Source: JBELMB01 sp042088665 (GTDB lineage: Bacteria > Pseudomonadota > Alphaproteobacteria > Rhodobacterales > Rhodobacteraceae). From it: a DNA stretch of 8,312 bases. The translations under genes and the position numbers were made by a program. The notes under the pieces were generated by a model. It did no database searches. It saw only the letters and a list, made by a program, of their open reading frames with translations, and had not been told where the DNA came from. This document shows, one piece after another, positions 1 through 5,353 of the stretch; within the stretch, counting starts at the first letter, position 1, and every line of letters starts with the position of its first letter. Where the stretch lies: positions 1 to 8,312 of the forward strand of contig JBELMB010000220.1 in the NCBI GenBank assembly GCA_042088665.1. Direction: 5' to 3'.

Positions 1-56
1 CCGTGTTACTGGTGAAATTTACGAAAGCGCACAGTTTTTGTATATCTTAGTGGCTC

Positions 57-506
57 TTAGCTTTCCGGCTCCTGGTAGACGCCCTGCGCCTTGAGCGCAT
101 CGACCACTTCTTTCGGCATATAGGTCTCATCGTGTTTTGCGAGGATCTCGCTGGCTTCGAAAACGCCTCCGATGTAGCGGCCGGTGCCAACCATGCCCTG
201 ATTTTCCTCGAAAAGATCGGGCAGCACGCCAGTGTAGACGACAGGCACCGTTGCGCCGCCATCGGTCACGCTGAACCGGATCTGTTCGCCGTCGCCACGC
301 ACCAGCGTGCCCTCGGCCACCAGACCCCCGATGCGAAAGACTTCGGACGGTTGCGGCGGCTCTTCGACCACTTGTGACGGCGACCGGAAAAAGTTGATGC
401 CGTCACGCATCGCGTAGCCAATCAGGACGGTGGAGATCAGCAGCGCCACAGTGGCCAGCGCAATGACCTGCACGCGACGTTGCTTTTTGAGCGATTTCAA
501 AGCCAT
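57..506 (-). CDS. ccmE: CcmE, periplasmic heme chaperone for cytochrome c maturation
   Basis: CcmE binds heme covalently in the periplasm, receiving it from the CcmABCD machinery and passing it to CcmF/CcmH for attachment to apocytochrome c. The product is 149 residues, normal for the family. Residues 1-11 are basic, residues about 12-32 form one membrane anchor, and the rest is the OB-fold domain. The heme-binding histidine is His125 in the motif LAKHDETYMP, with Tyr129 as the usual partner residue. The start at 506 is chosen over an upstream in-frame ATG at 602 because it has a GAGGAG ribosome site just upstream and gives the canonical basic-then-hydrophobic N-terminus. It lies 144 nt downstream of argC on the same strand, so co-transcription is plausible. 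No ccmF start is seen in the 56 nt after its stop, a relatively AT-rich stretch. The family call is secure; the operon is inferred. Confidence 0.96.
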   Translation of the reverse strand: MALKSLKKQRRVQVIALATVALLISTVLIGYAMRDGINFFRSPSQVVEEPPQPSEVFRIGGLVAEGTLVRGDGEQIRFSVTDGGATVPVVYTGVLPDLFEENQGMVGTGRYIGGVFEASEILAKHDETYMPKEVVDALKAQGVYQEPES

Positions 507-531
507 GACCGTCCTCTCCTCAGGGCGTGCA

Positions 532-636
532 TCAGATGTAAGCGTCGTCGCCATCAAAAGCGAGATGGCGAGCAATTTGCCGCGCCCCGTCGCGGATGGC
601 AATGCCCCCCGACCTGCCCGCGTCGATCCGGCCCAT
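532..636 (-). CDS. Possible 34-residue small ORF between argC and ccmE
   Basis: In the 144-nt spacer an ATG at 636 opens a 34-codon frame ending in TGA at 532, beginning MGRIDAGRSGGIAIRD. It fills most of the spacer and ends 25 nt before the ccmE start. A TGAGG about 10 nt upstream, overlapping the argC stop codon, could act as a weak ribosome site through coupling with argC. Several codons are GC-ending, but the frame is too short for a firm composition argument and I do not recognise the product. It may equally be chance in a GC-rich spacer. Confidence 0.2.
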   Translation of the reverse strand: MGRIDAGRSGGIAIRDGARQIARHLAFDGDDAYI

Positions 637-650
637 GGCGAACACGCGCC

Positions 651-1679
651 TCAGGGAAAGACCGGCGCCAGCATGAGCCCCGCGGTTTCCTCGACCCCCA
701 GCATCAGGTTCGCGTTCTGCAGCGCCTGACCAGAGCTGCCCTTGGTCAGATTGTCCAGCGCCGCCACCACGAGACAGCGGCCCGGGCGCCGGTCGCCGGC
801 CACGCCGATGTGGCAGAAATTCGACCCGCGCACATGATGCGTGGAGGGCGTCTGACCAAAAGGCAGAACCTCGACAAAGGGTTCGCCCGCATAGGCCGCC
901 TGAAGGGTCTCGAACACCACCTCAGGCGCGCCCTGCAGATAAGCCGTGGCGAGGATGCCGCGGTTGAAAGGGCCAAGGTGCGGGGTGAACTGGATCTGCA
1001 CGGGGCGACCGGCCACGGCAGAAAACTCCTGATCGAATTCGCCAAGATGCCGATGCGTGCCGCCCAGCCCGTAGGCATGGGTGCCCTCGGACAATTCCGC
1101 GTGCAGCAAACCTTCCTTGAGGGACCGTCCGGCGCCGCTGACACCGCATTGCAGGTCCAGAATGATCTCGTCGAGGTCGATGACCGCCTTTTCGATCAGG
1201 GGCCGCAGCATGTACTGGCCCGTCGCCGCGTTGCACCCGGTGCCCGCCACCAGCCGCGCGCCGCGGATCTCATCGCGGTAGACCTCGGTCAGCCCGTAGA
1301 CCGCCTCTTTCTGCAGGTCCGGGGCGGCATGTGGATTGCCATACCATGCGGCGTAGGCCTCTGGGTCGCGCAGCCGGAAATCCGCAGAGAGGTCGACGAT
1401 CTTCAGCGTCGCCGGCAATTGCGAGATCACTTCCTGGCTGGTCTTGTGCGGCAGCGCGCAAAAGCACAGGTCGATCATGTCGAAATCGATCTGTTCCCAA
1501 GTGACAAGATCCGGCAGGTCGAGATGGCGCAAATGCGGGAACACCTTGGCGAGCGGCTGCCCGGCCTTGGAGTTTGCGGCCAATGCCTTGATCTCGAACG
1601 ACGGATGCGTGGCGATCAGCCGGATCAGTTCAGCCCCGGTATAGCCGGAGGCCCCGATGATGGCGATGGAATGGGTCAT
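651..1679 (-). CDS. argC: ArgC, N-acetyl-gamma-glutamyl-phosphate reductase
   Basis: ArgC carries out the third step of arginine biosynthesis, the NADPH-dependent reduction of N-acetylglutamyl phosphate to the semialdehyde, in the cytoplasm. The product is 342 residues, the usual length of the long ArgC type. The Rossmann nucleotide-binding motif GASGYTGAEL lies at about residues 9-18. The catalytic cysteine is Cys149 in GTGCNAATGQ, the substrate-domain motif THRHLGEFDQ at 208-217 holds the conserved histidine, and the C-terminal signature LDNLTKGSSGQA is at about 308-319. The start at 1679 is preferred to an in-frame ATG at 1811 because the protein then begins directly with the Rossmann strand, and an AAAGG lies 7 nt upstream. 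A 460-nt region upstream contains a candidate promoter and an arginine-rich leader peptide, suggesting regulation by arginine supply. ccmE follows on the same strand. Confidence 0.96.
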   Translation of the reverse strand: MTHSIAIIGASGYTGAELIRLIATHPSFEIKALAANSKAGQPLAKVFPHLRHLDLPDLVTWEQIDFDMIDLCFCALPHKTSQEVISQLPATLKIVDLSADFRLRDPEAYAAWYGNPHAAPDLQKEAVYGLTEVYRDEIRGARLVAGTGCNAATGQYMLRPLIEKAVIDLDEIILDLQCGVSGAGRSLKEGLLHAELSEGTHAYGLGGTHRHLGEFDQEFSAVAGRPVQIQFTPHLGPFNRGILATAYLQGAPEVVFETLQAAYAGEPFVEVLPFGQTPSTHHVRGSNFCHIGVAGDRRPGRCLVVAALDNLTKGSSGQALQNANLMLGVEETAGLMLAPVFP

Positions 1680-1841
1680 GATGAAACCTTTGGTCAAAGC
1701 GCCGCGCGCTGGGACGAAAGCGGTCAGGCCAACGCGGCGGACAATGTCTGGAAGAGTTTGGAAGGGGGCGGCTGGCACGGTGCGCAAGGATCGTCCCCGC
1801 TGGACGGCCAAGGGTCACCGGCCTGTCACCAAAGCCGGGCT
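1680..1841 (-). promoter_or_regulatory. argC 5' untranslated leader with alternative pairings
   Basis: This 162-nt stretch between the leader peptide stop and the argC start contains several short complementary segments. A hairpin AAAGC-CCG-GCTTT (minus-strand 1843-1831) starts inside the leader stop codon. CTTTGGT (1834-1828) is perfectly complementary to ACCAAAG (1694-1688), which contains most of the argC ribosome site; the two pairings share bases and exclude each other. Two further hairpins are CGTCC/GGACG (1806-1792) and AGCGC-GCG-GCGCT followed by TT (1710-1698). There is no long U-tract, so classical transcription termination is less likely than translational control. The function is inferred and was not folded computationally. 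Confidence 0.35.
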
Positions 1842-1874
1842 TTATCGTCGCAAACCTGAAAGCGGCTGGATCAT
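1842..1874 (-). CDS. Candidate argC leader peptide (MIQPLSGLRR)
   Basis: A ten-codon frame reads M-I-Q-P-L-S-G-L-R-R and stops at TAA. Its AAGGAG ribosome site is six bases upstream of the ATG, one of the best in the window. The last two codons are both CGA, a rare arginine codon in genomes of this composition; arginines in the neighbouring genes are mostly CGC or CGG. The stop lies 162 nt upstream of the argC start on the same strand, and a promoter-like pair sits directly upstream of the ribosome site. By analogy with biosynthetic leader peptides such as those of trp and his, ribosome stalling at Arg codons could report arginyl-tRNA supply. I know of no described arginine leader of this kind in this group. 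Seen: frame, ribosome site, codons. Inferred: function. Confidence 0.5.
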   Translation of the reverse strand: MIQPLSGLRR

Positions 1875-1893
1875 GACAAGCTCCTTTGCGCGC

Positions 1894-1922
1894 CTGATAG
1901 CCAAGGCGGCGCGAAAATGCAA
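1894..1922 (-). promoter_or_regulatory. Candidate promoter of the argC leader transcript
   Basis: On the minus strand TTGCAT (1922-1917) and TATCAG (1899-1894) are separated by exactly 17 bases. A start about seven bases further on would fall at 1887-1886, so the transcript would begin almost at the AAGGAG of the leader peptide. The TTG of the -35 element fits alphaproteobacterial housekeeping promoters; the -10 element is only a fair match. Confidence 0.5.
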
Positions 1923-2139
1923 CGGGTCTTGGGCGCGGTTGTGTCAGGGACACTTGGTCCCCTCAAGTGGTCCATGCCTTGCCATTCAATGCCTGCGCCG
2001 GGATTGGACGGACTGCGCGACCGTTCTGAAGAGCAAAACAGGGGACAGGAGGCGGTAGAGGGCCTGCGCTGCGATCCCGCGCGATGCCCGGCCACCGGAC
2101 AGCGACCAGTCGGCAGCTGCTACGGCATGTCGCGCCGCC
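1923..2139. other. Non-coding spacer between alkC and the argC promoter
   Basis: No convincing gene is seen on either strand here. The notable content is a cluster of overlapping dyads at 1941-1969, starting 19 bases upstream of the candidate argC -35 element: GTGTC/GACAC, GGGAC/GTCCC and CACTTG/CAAGTG. These could form an operator or a structured 3' end for the alkC transcript. The rest is GC-rich sequence without repeats that I can recognise. Confidence 0.4.
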
Positions 2140-2147
2140 CTAGGCGG
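2135..2147 (-). other. GC hairpin centred on the alkC stop codon
   Basis: CCGCC and GGCGG flank the three bases of the alkC stop codon, giving a perfect five-pair stem with the stop in the loop. No T-tract follows on the minus strand, so it is not a typical intrinsic terminator, though it may stabilise the mRNA 3' end. Confidence 0.25.
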
Positions 2148-3294
2148 GCAAAAGCTCAAACCCGCCCTCGGCCAGATCCTCGCCATTGACCTGAACCACC
2201 ACCCCATGCGCGCCGGGATGCAATTGAAAGGTGCTGGCATCGCCGCGCAGCACATGCCGCTTTTCCAGTCGAAGGGGTTTGCCCGGGGTCAGCTTTGCCG
2301 TCTTGAGCTTGAACACCTTTTCGCCACGCCCGCCGCGTGCGCTGTCTGGCCGGGCGAAGCGCAGGCGGTAATCAACCATCACGGGCACCGCCTCCACCGA
2401 GTCCAGCACCACCGAAAAAGTCAGCGCCTCGCCCATCGTGACCTGCGCTGAGAGCCCCTCCAACCGGGCGCGCACCCTGCCCGGGCGGTAGCCCAGCAGC
2501 GCCAGCGCCCCGGCCTCTCCGCGTTTGACAGCGGTGCGCAGGGCGTGGCGCGTGATCCAGTCCATTTCCCGCGGGTCTTGTGCGCCTGCGTCTTGCCACC
2601 CCTTCAAGCAGTCCACGACCACATCGGGCATCACTTTGCTGAGATCGTTCATGTGGTTGGCCACAGACCGCGTCACGTAGCGCGTCGGATCCCCGTGCAG
2701 CACATTGAGAAACCGCAGCGGCACCGCCGGGTCCAGCGTGATCGCCTTTGCCCAGGGCAGCTTGGGGCGGGTGCCTTCGCTCACCAGACGGCGCACGTGA
2801 TAGTTCTCGTGCCGCGCCCAGTCTTCCAGCCGCGCGAGGGTCTCTTGGGGCCAGTGGTTCAGGAAAGGCCGGATGTAGAATTCCATGGAAAAGCGCTGTG
2901 TGGCCGCCAGCAACAGGTCCAGCGCGCGGTCACGATGCGCCTCCAGCCCATGCCGCACCGCCAGGATGCCGGGCACCGCATGGATGAACTGGCCAAAATC
3001 GTCGTCCTGCAGGTCAGCGTTCAGCGCGGGCGGCATCGCTGCTTCGAGCGCGTCGGCCATCGCGGGGAAGGCGTCCGGCAATTGCGCCGCAACGGCATCC
3101 GCGATCCAGTCGAGCCGCGCCAGCAGGGTCCGTTCCGGCAGGCCGGGCAACACACTGTCGAGAAACCGCGCGCCGTCAAACCCCGGCAAGAGGCTGTATT
3201 CGCGCGCCAATTGGCCCAGCGTCCGTTCGTTGAACAAATGATCGGCCAGTGACTCGCCCGCGCCCACGCCGCCGCCGTCTGGTCCACGTGCCAT
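2140..3294 (-). CDS. alkC: AlkC-type DNA alkylation repair glycosylase with C-terminal Ig-like domain
   Basis: AlkC enzymes are HEAT-like-repeat DNA glycosylases that remove positively charged alkylated bases such as 3-methyladenine and 3-methylcytosine without flipping the base. The 384-residue product carries family hallmarks: EFYIRPFL at about residues 138-145, typical of the helical repeat core, and HVRRLVSEGTRPKLPW at 166-181. After the helical part, residues about 275-384 become strand-rich and end in a segment with EKVFKLKTAKLTPGKPL, matching the Ig-like extension known in Pseudomonas AlkC. The start at 3294 is preceded by AAGGAGG five bases away; an in-frame ATG at 3363 would add a poorly conserved extension. 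The N-terminal dozen residues are Gly-rich and probably disordered. The SDR gene lies 87 nt upstream on the same strand. The family is confident; the exact substrate is not. Confidence 0.88.
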   Translation of the reverse strand: MARGPDGGGVGAGESLADHLFNERTLGQLAREYSLLPGFDGARFLDSVLPGLPERTLLARLDWIADAVAAQLPDAFPAMADALEAAMPPALNADLQDDDFGQFIHAVPGILAVRHGLEAHRDRALDLLLAATQRFSMEFYIRPFLNHWPQETLARLEDWARHENYHVRRLVSEGTRPKLPWAKAITLDPAVPLRFLNVLHGDPTRYVTRSVANHMNDLSKVMPDVVVDCLKGWQDAGAQDPREMDWITRHALRTAVKRGEAGALALLGYRPGRVRARLEGLSAQVTMGEALTFSVVLDSVEAVPVMVDYRLRFARPDSARGGRGEKVFKLKTAKLTPGKPLRLEKRHVLRGDASTFQLHPGAHGVVVQVNGEDLAEGGFELLPA

Positions 3295-3381
3295 GCCTGC
3301 CTCCTTGCCGGACGGCCAAGGGGTCAAAGCCCCCCGTGGCCGCCCGGCTGTGGTGATGCCCAATACAGTCGTCCGGTGAGA

Positions 3382-4161
3382 TTACATCGTCGCGTTGCTG
3401 GCGCCACCGTCCAGCAGCACGTTCTGCCCCACCATGAAGCCCGCAAACTGCGAGCACATGAACGCGCAGGTCTGGCCGAACTCTTCGGCGGTGCCATAGC
3501 GCCCCGCCGGGATCGTCGCCTGCCGCCGCGCGCGCGCTTCTTCGAGGGAGATCCCCTGCGCCTTGACCACCGCGCCATCCAGCGCATCGGCCCGGTCCGT
3601 GGCATGAAGCCCCGGCAACAGGTTGTTGACGATCACGCCTTTGGGCGCCACCTGCCGCGAGGTGCCCGCCACGTAGCCGGTCAGCCCGGTGCGCGCGGAA
3701 TTCGACAGACCCAAGACACCGACAGGCGCCTTCACCGAGACGGAAGTGATGTTCACCACCCGGCCCCAGCCCCGGTCGATCATGCCCGGCATAAGCGCTG
3801 TCATCAGCGCGATCGGGGTCAGCATGTTGGCATCCAGCGCCTTCACGAAATCCTCGCGGCCCCAGTCGGACCACATCCCCGGAGGCGGGCCACCGGCATT
3901 GGTCACAAGGATGTCCACGTCACCCGCCGCGGCCAGCACCTCTGCCCGCCCCTCCTCAGAGACGATATCGGCGGCCACGGTTGTCACATTGACCTGAAAA
4001 CGAGTGCGCAGATCCTCTGCCGCAGCCTCCAGTGCCTCTGACCCGCGGGCATTCATGATGAGGTCCACACCCGCTTCGGCCAGTGCGGCCGCACAGCCGC
4101 GTCCTAGCCCTTTGCTCGATGCACATACCAAAGCGCGCTTGCCCCGAATCCCCAAATCCAT
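3382..4161 (-). CDS. Short-chain dehydrogenase/reductase-like protein with degenerate active site
   Basis: A 259-residue protein of the classical SDR fold, close in length to FabG-type 3-oxoacyl-ACP reductases. The nucleotide-binding segment reads ASSKGLGRG (residues 14-22) instead of the usual TGxxxGIG. NAG (88-90), the tetrad Asn112 in DANML and the Ser in VVNITSVS (136-142) are present, and the C-terminus has the usual GQNVLLDGG. The catalytic YxxxK is missing: the aligned segment is GLSNSARTGL (151-160), with Ser153 at the Tyr position and Arg157 at the Lys position. This matches the described FabG-like SDR subgroup lacking a perfect tetrad, so annotation as an active ketoreductase would be unsafe. 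The start has GGGGAGA just upstream. The gene is divergent from the Hint gene, with alkC downstream. The substrate is unknown. Confidence 0.85.
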   Translation of the reverse strand: MDLGIRGKRALVCASSKGLGRGCAAALAEAGVDLIMNARGSEALEAAAEDLRTRFQVNVTTVAADIVSEEGRAEVLAAAGDVDILVTNAGGPPPGMWSDWGREDFVKALDANMLTPIALMTALMPGMIDRGWGRVVNITSVSVKAPVGVLGLSNSARTGLTGYVAGTSRQVAPKGVIVNNLLPGLHATDRADALDGAVVKAQGISLEEARARRQATIPAGRYGTAEEFGQTCAFMCSQFAGFMVGQNVLLDGGASNATM

Positions 4162-4188
4162 GATCTCTCCCCTGTATCGTTTGGATCA

Positions 4189-4205
4189 GCCGACAAATCG
4201 TCGGC
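4189..4205. promoter_or_regulatory. Dyad GCCGAC-N5-GTCGGC in the SDR 5' leader
   Basis: A perfect six-base inverted repeat with a five-base centre lies directly after the predicted SDR transcription start and 28 bases upstream of its start codon. It could be a repressor site or an mRNA hairpin. The regulator is unknown. Confidence 0.35.
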
Positions 4206-4214
4206 ACCTTTCCC

Positions 4215-4243
4215 ATTTGATGCCACATTCACGGCGCATACAA
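4215..4243 (-). promoter_or_regulatory. Candidate promoter of the SDR gene
   Basis: On the minus strand TTGTAT (4243-4238) and TCAAAT (4220-4215) are 17 bases apart, placing a start near 4208 and a leader of about 47 nt before the SDR start. It overlaps the candidate promoter of the divergent gene almost completely. Confidence 0.35.
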
Positions 4244-4244
4244 T
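4217..4244 (+). promoter_or_regulatory. Candidate promoter of the Hint-domain gene
   Basis: TTGATG (4217-4222) and TACAAT (4239-4244) are 16 bases apart, a good match to the housekeeping consensus. The predicted start near 4251 lies downstream of the in-frame ATG at 4243, which argues against that ATG and for translation from 4297. Confidence 0.45.
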
Positions 4245-4296
4245 GCCCGTCGAGCCCCGCTCGCCCAAACCGCGCCACAAGTTGTCAGGAACTGTC

Positions 4297-5298
4297 ATGA
4301 GCCGCCCGTCCCCCACCCTCATGGTCTACCGCGCCGATGCCCTGCGTGTGACCGATGGCGCGAACCTCGGCGACCCGCTCAACATGGCCGAAGACCTGGT
4401 GCCCGACGACATCTACCGGCTCTCGCCGCTGGCCGCGCAAAAACCCCTCTCCCTGACCAGCACCGCCACCCCGCCCTTCGAGATCGCGCCCGGCTCCGAA
4501 CTGGGCGCGCCGGGACATGCGCTGCATCTGGACTGCTGCGTCACCTTCATGTCAGGCCGTGGCGAAACCACCGAAGTGCTGGTCTGGGTGGAAACCGACA
4601 CAGAGGGCCACGTGGCACAGACCTACGCCATGCCATTGGCCCCGATGACGCTCAGGGCCGATTATGTGCTCGTCGGCGTGGACGAGGCGGCGGCCCTCGC
4701 GCGCTATGCGCAGATCGCCTGCACCTCCTTTACCGCCAGCACGCTGATCACACTCTCCTCCGGCGCCCAGAAACCGGTCGAAGCGCTCAGCGTCGGCGAC
4801 CGCATCCTCACCCGCGACGACGGCCCGCAACCGATCCGCTGGATCGGCCATCACACCGCCCGCGCCGTGGGCAGCTTTGCCCCGATCTGCATCCGGGCCG
4901 GGGTGCTGAACAACACCCATGACCTGCGCGTCTCCCCCGATCACCGGCTGTTCATCTACCAGCGCCACGATGCCCTTGGTGCAGGCCGCCCAGAGGTGCT
5001 GGTGCGCGCCCGCCACCTCGTGAATGGCGACACCGTCACCGTGGCCGAGGGCGGATTTGTCGACTACTACCAGATGCTCTTTGACACCCATCAGATCATC
5101 TACGCCGAAGGCATCGCCGCCGAAAGCATGCTGGTCGACGACCGCACCAAACCCGCCCTGCCCGAGGATATGGCCGAAAAGCTGACAACGCTGATGCCCG
5201 GCCATCGCAAGACCGACATCGGCGATCTCGAGGTTGGCGAAGCCCTCCTCTCCCGCCCCGACGCGGCAGATCTCCTGAGGAAATCCTCCGGCGGCTAG
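4297..5298 (+). CDS. Hint-domain protein (bacterial Hedgehog/intein-type autoprocessing domain)
   Basis: A 333-residue protein in two parts. Residues 1-140 form an N-terminal domain that I do not recognise, ending in a strand-rich stretch. From Cys142 there is a Hint domain of the alphaproteobacterial Hint_2 type: CTSFTASTLITL at its start with the nucleophile-position cysteine, then KPVEALSVGDRILTRDDG (159-176), QPIRWIG (178-184), the SPDHR motif with His216, and FDTHQIIYAEG (262-272). Hint domains catalyse N-S acyl shift and self-cleavage in inteins and Hedgehog proteins; in these free-standing roseobacter proteins the role is unproven. The canonical FxxGTxI start is changed to FTASTLI. No signal peptide is seen. 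The start at 4297 has CAGGA six bases upstream and follows the predicted promoter. It lies 55 nt before the pentapeptide gene, same strand. Confidence 0.85.
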   Translation: MSRPSPTLMVYRADALRVTDGANLGDPLNMAEDLVPDDIYRLSPLAAQKPLSLTSTATPPFEIAPGSELGAPGHALHLDCCVTFMSGRGETTEVLVWVETDTEGHVAQTYAMPLAPMTLRADYVLVGVDEAAALARYAQIACTSFTASTLITLSSGAQKPVEALSVGDRILTRDDGPQPIRWIGHHTARAVGSFAPICIRAGVLNNTHDLRVSPDHRLFIYQRHDALGAGRPEVLVRARHLVNGDTVTVAEGGFVDYYQMLFDTHQIIYAEGIAAESMLVDDRTKPALPEDMAEKLTTLMPGHRKTDIGDLEVGEALLSRPDAADLLRKSSGG

Positions 5299-5353
5299 CC
5301 CCCTTGACGCCAATGCGCATCCAAGCTCTCCTGCCACGGCGGGGGACAGACGC

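Noticed and set aside
18..46. TTTACG-17-TATATC on the plus strand, a promoter-like pair pointing antisense into ccmE.
   Set aside because: The -35 element is weak and the 56-nt flank is AT-rich, so such matches are expected by chance; there is no plus-strand gene for it to serve.
1803..1817. GGACGGCCAAGGGTCA, resembling GGACGGCCAAGGGGTCA at 3309-3325, as a dispersed repeat.
   Set aside because: Two imperfect GC-rich copies, with no conserved flanks or shared position relative to genes, are not enough to call a repeat family.
480..1859. A 459-codon open frame on the plus strand opposite argC.
   Set aside because: It runs antisense to a clear ArgC and its translation is rich in Arg, Gln, His and Gly with no recognisable domain, as expected for a mirror frame of a GC-rich gene.
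1630..1953. A 107-codon minus-strand frame spanning the argC upstream region.
   Set aside because: It overlaps the argC start in another frame, has poor codon composition and no motif; the ten-codon frame with a strong ribosome site explains the region better.
2545..3252. A 235-codon plus-strand frame opposite alkC.
   Set aside because: It is antisense to clear AlkC motifs, and its His/Arg/Val-rich composition is typical of a reverse frame.
5304..5332. TTGACG between the Hint and pentapeptide genes as a promoter -35 element.
   Set aside because: At 16-18 bases spacing there is no acceptable -10 element; the best candidate reads TCTCCT.
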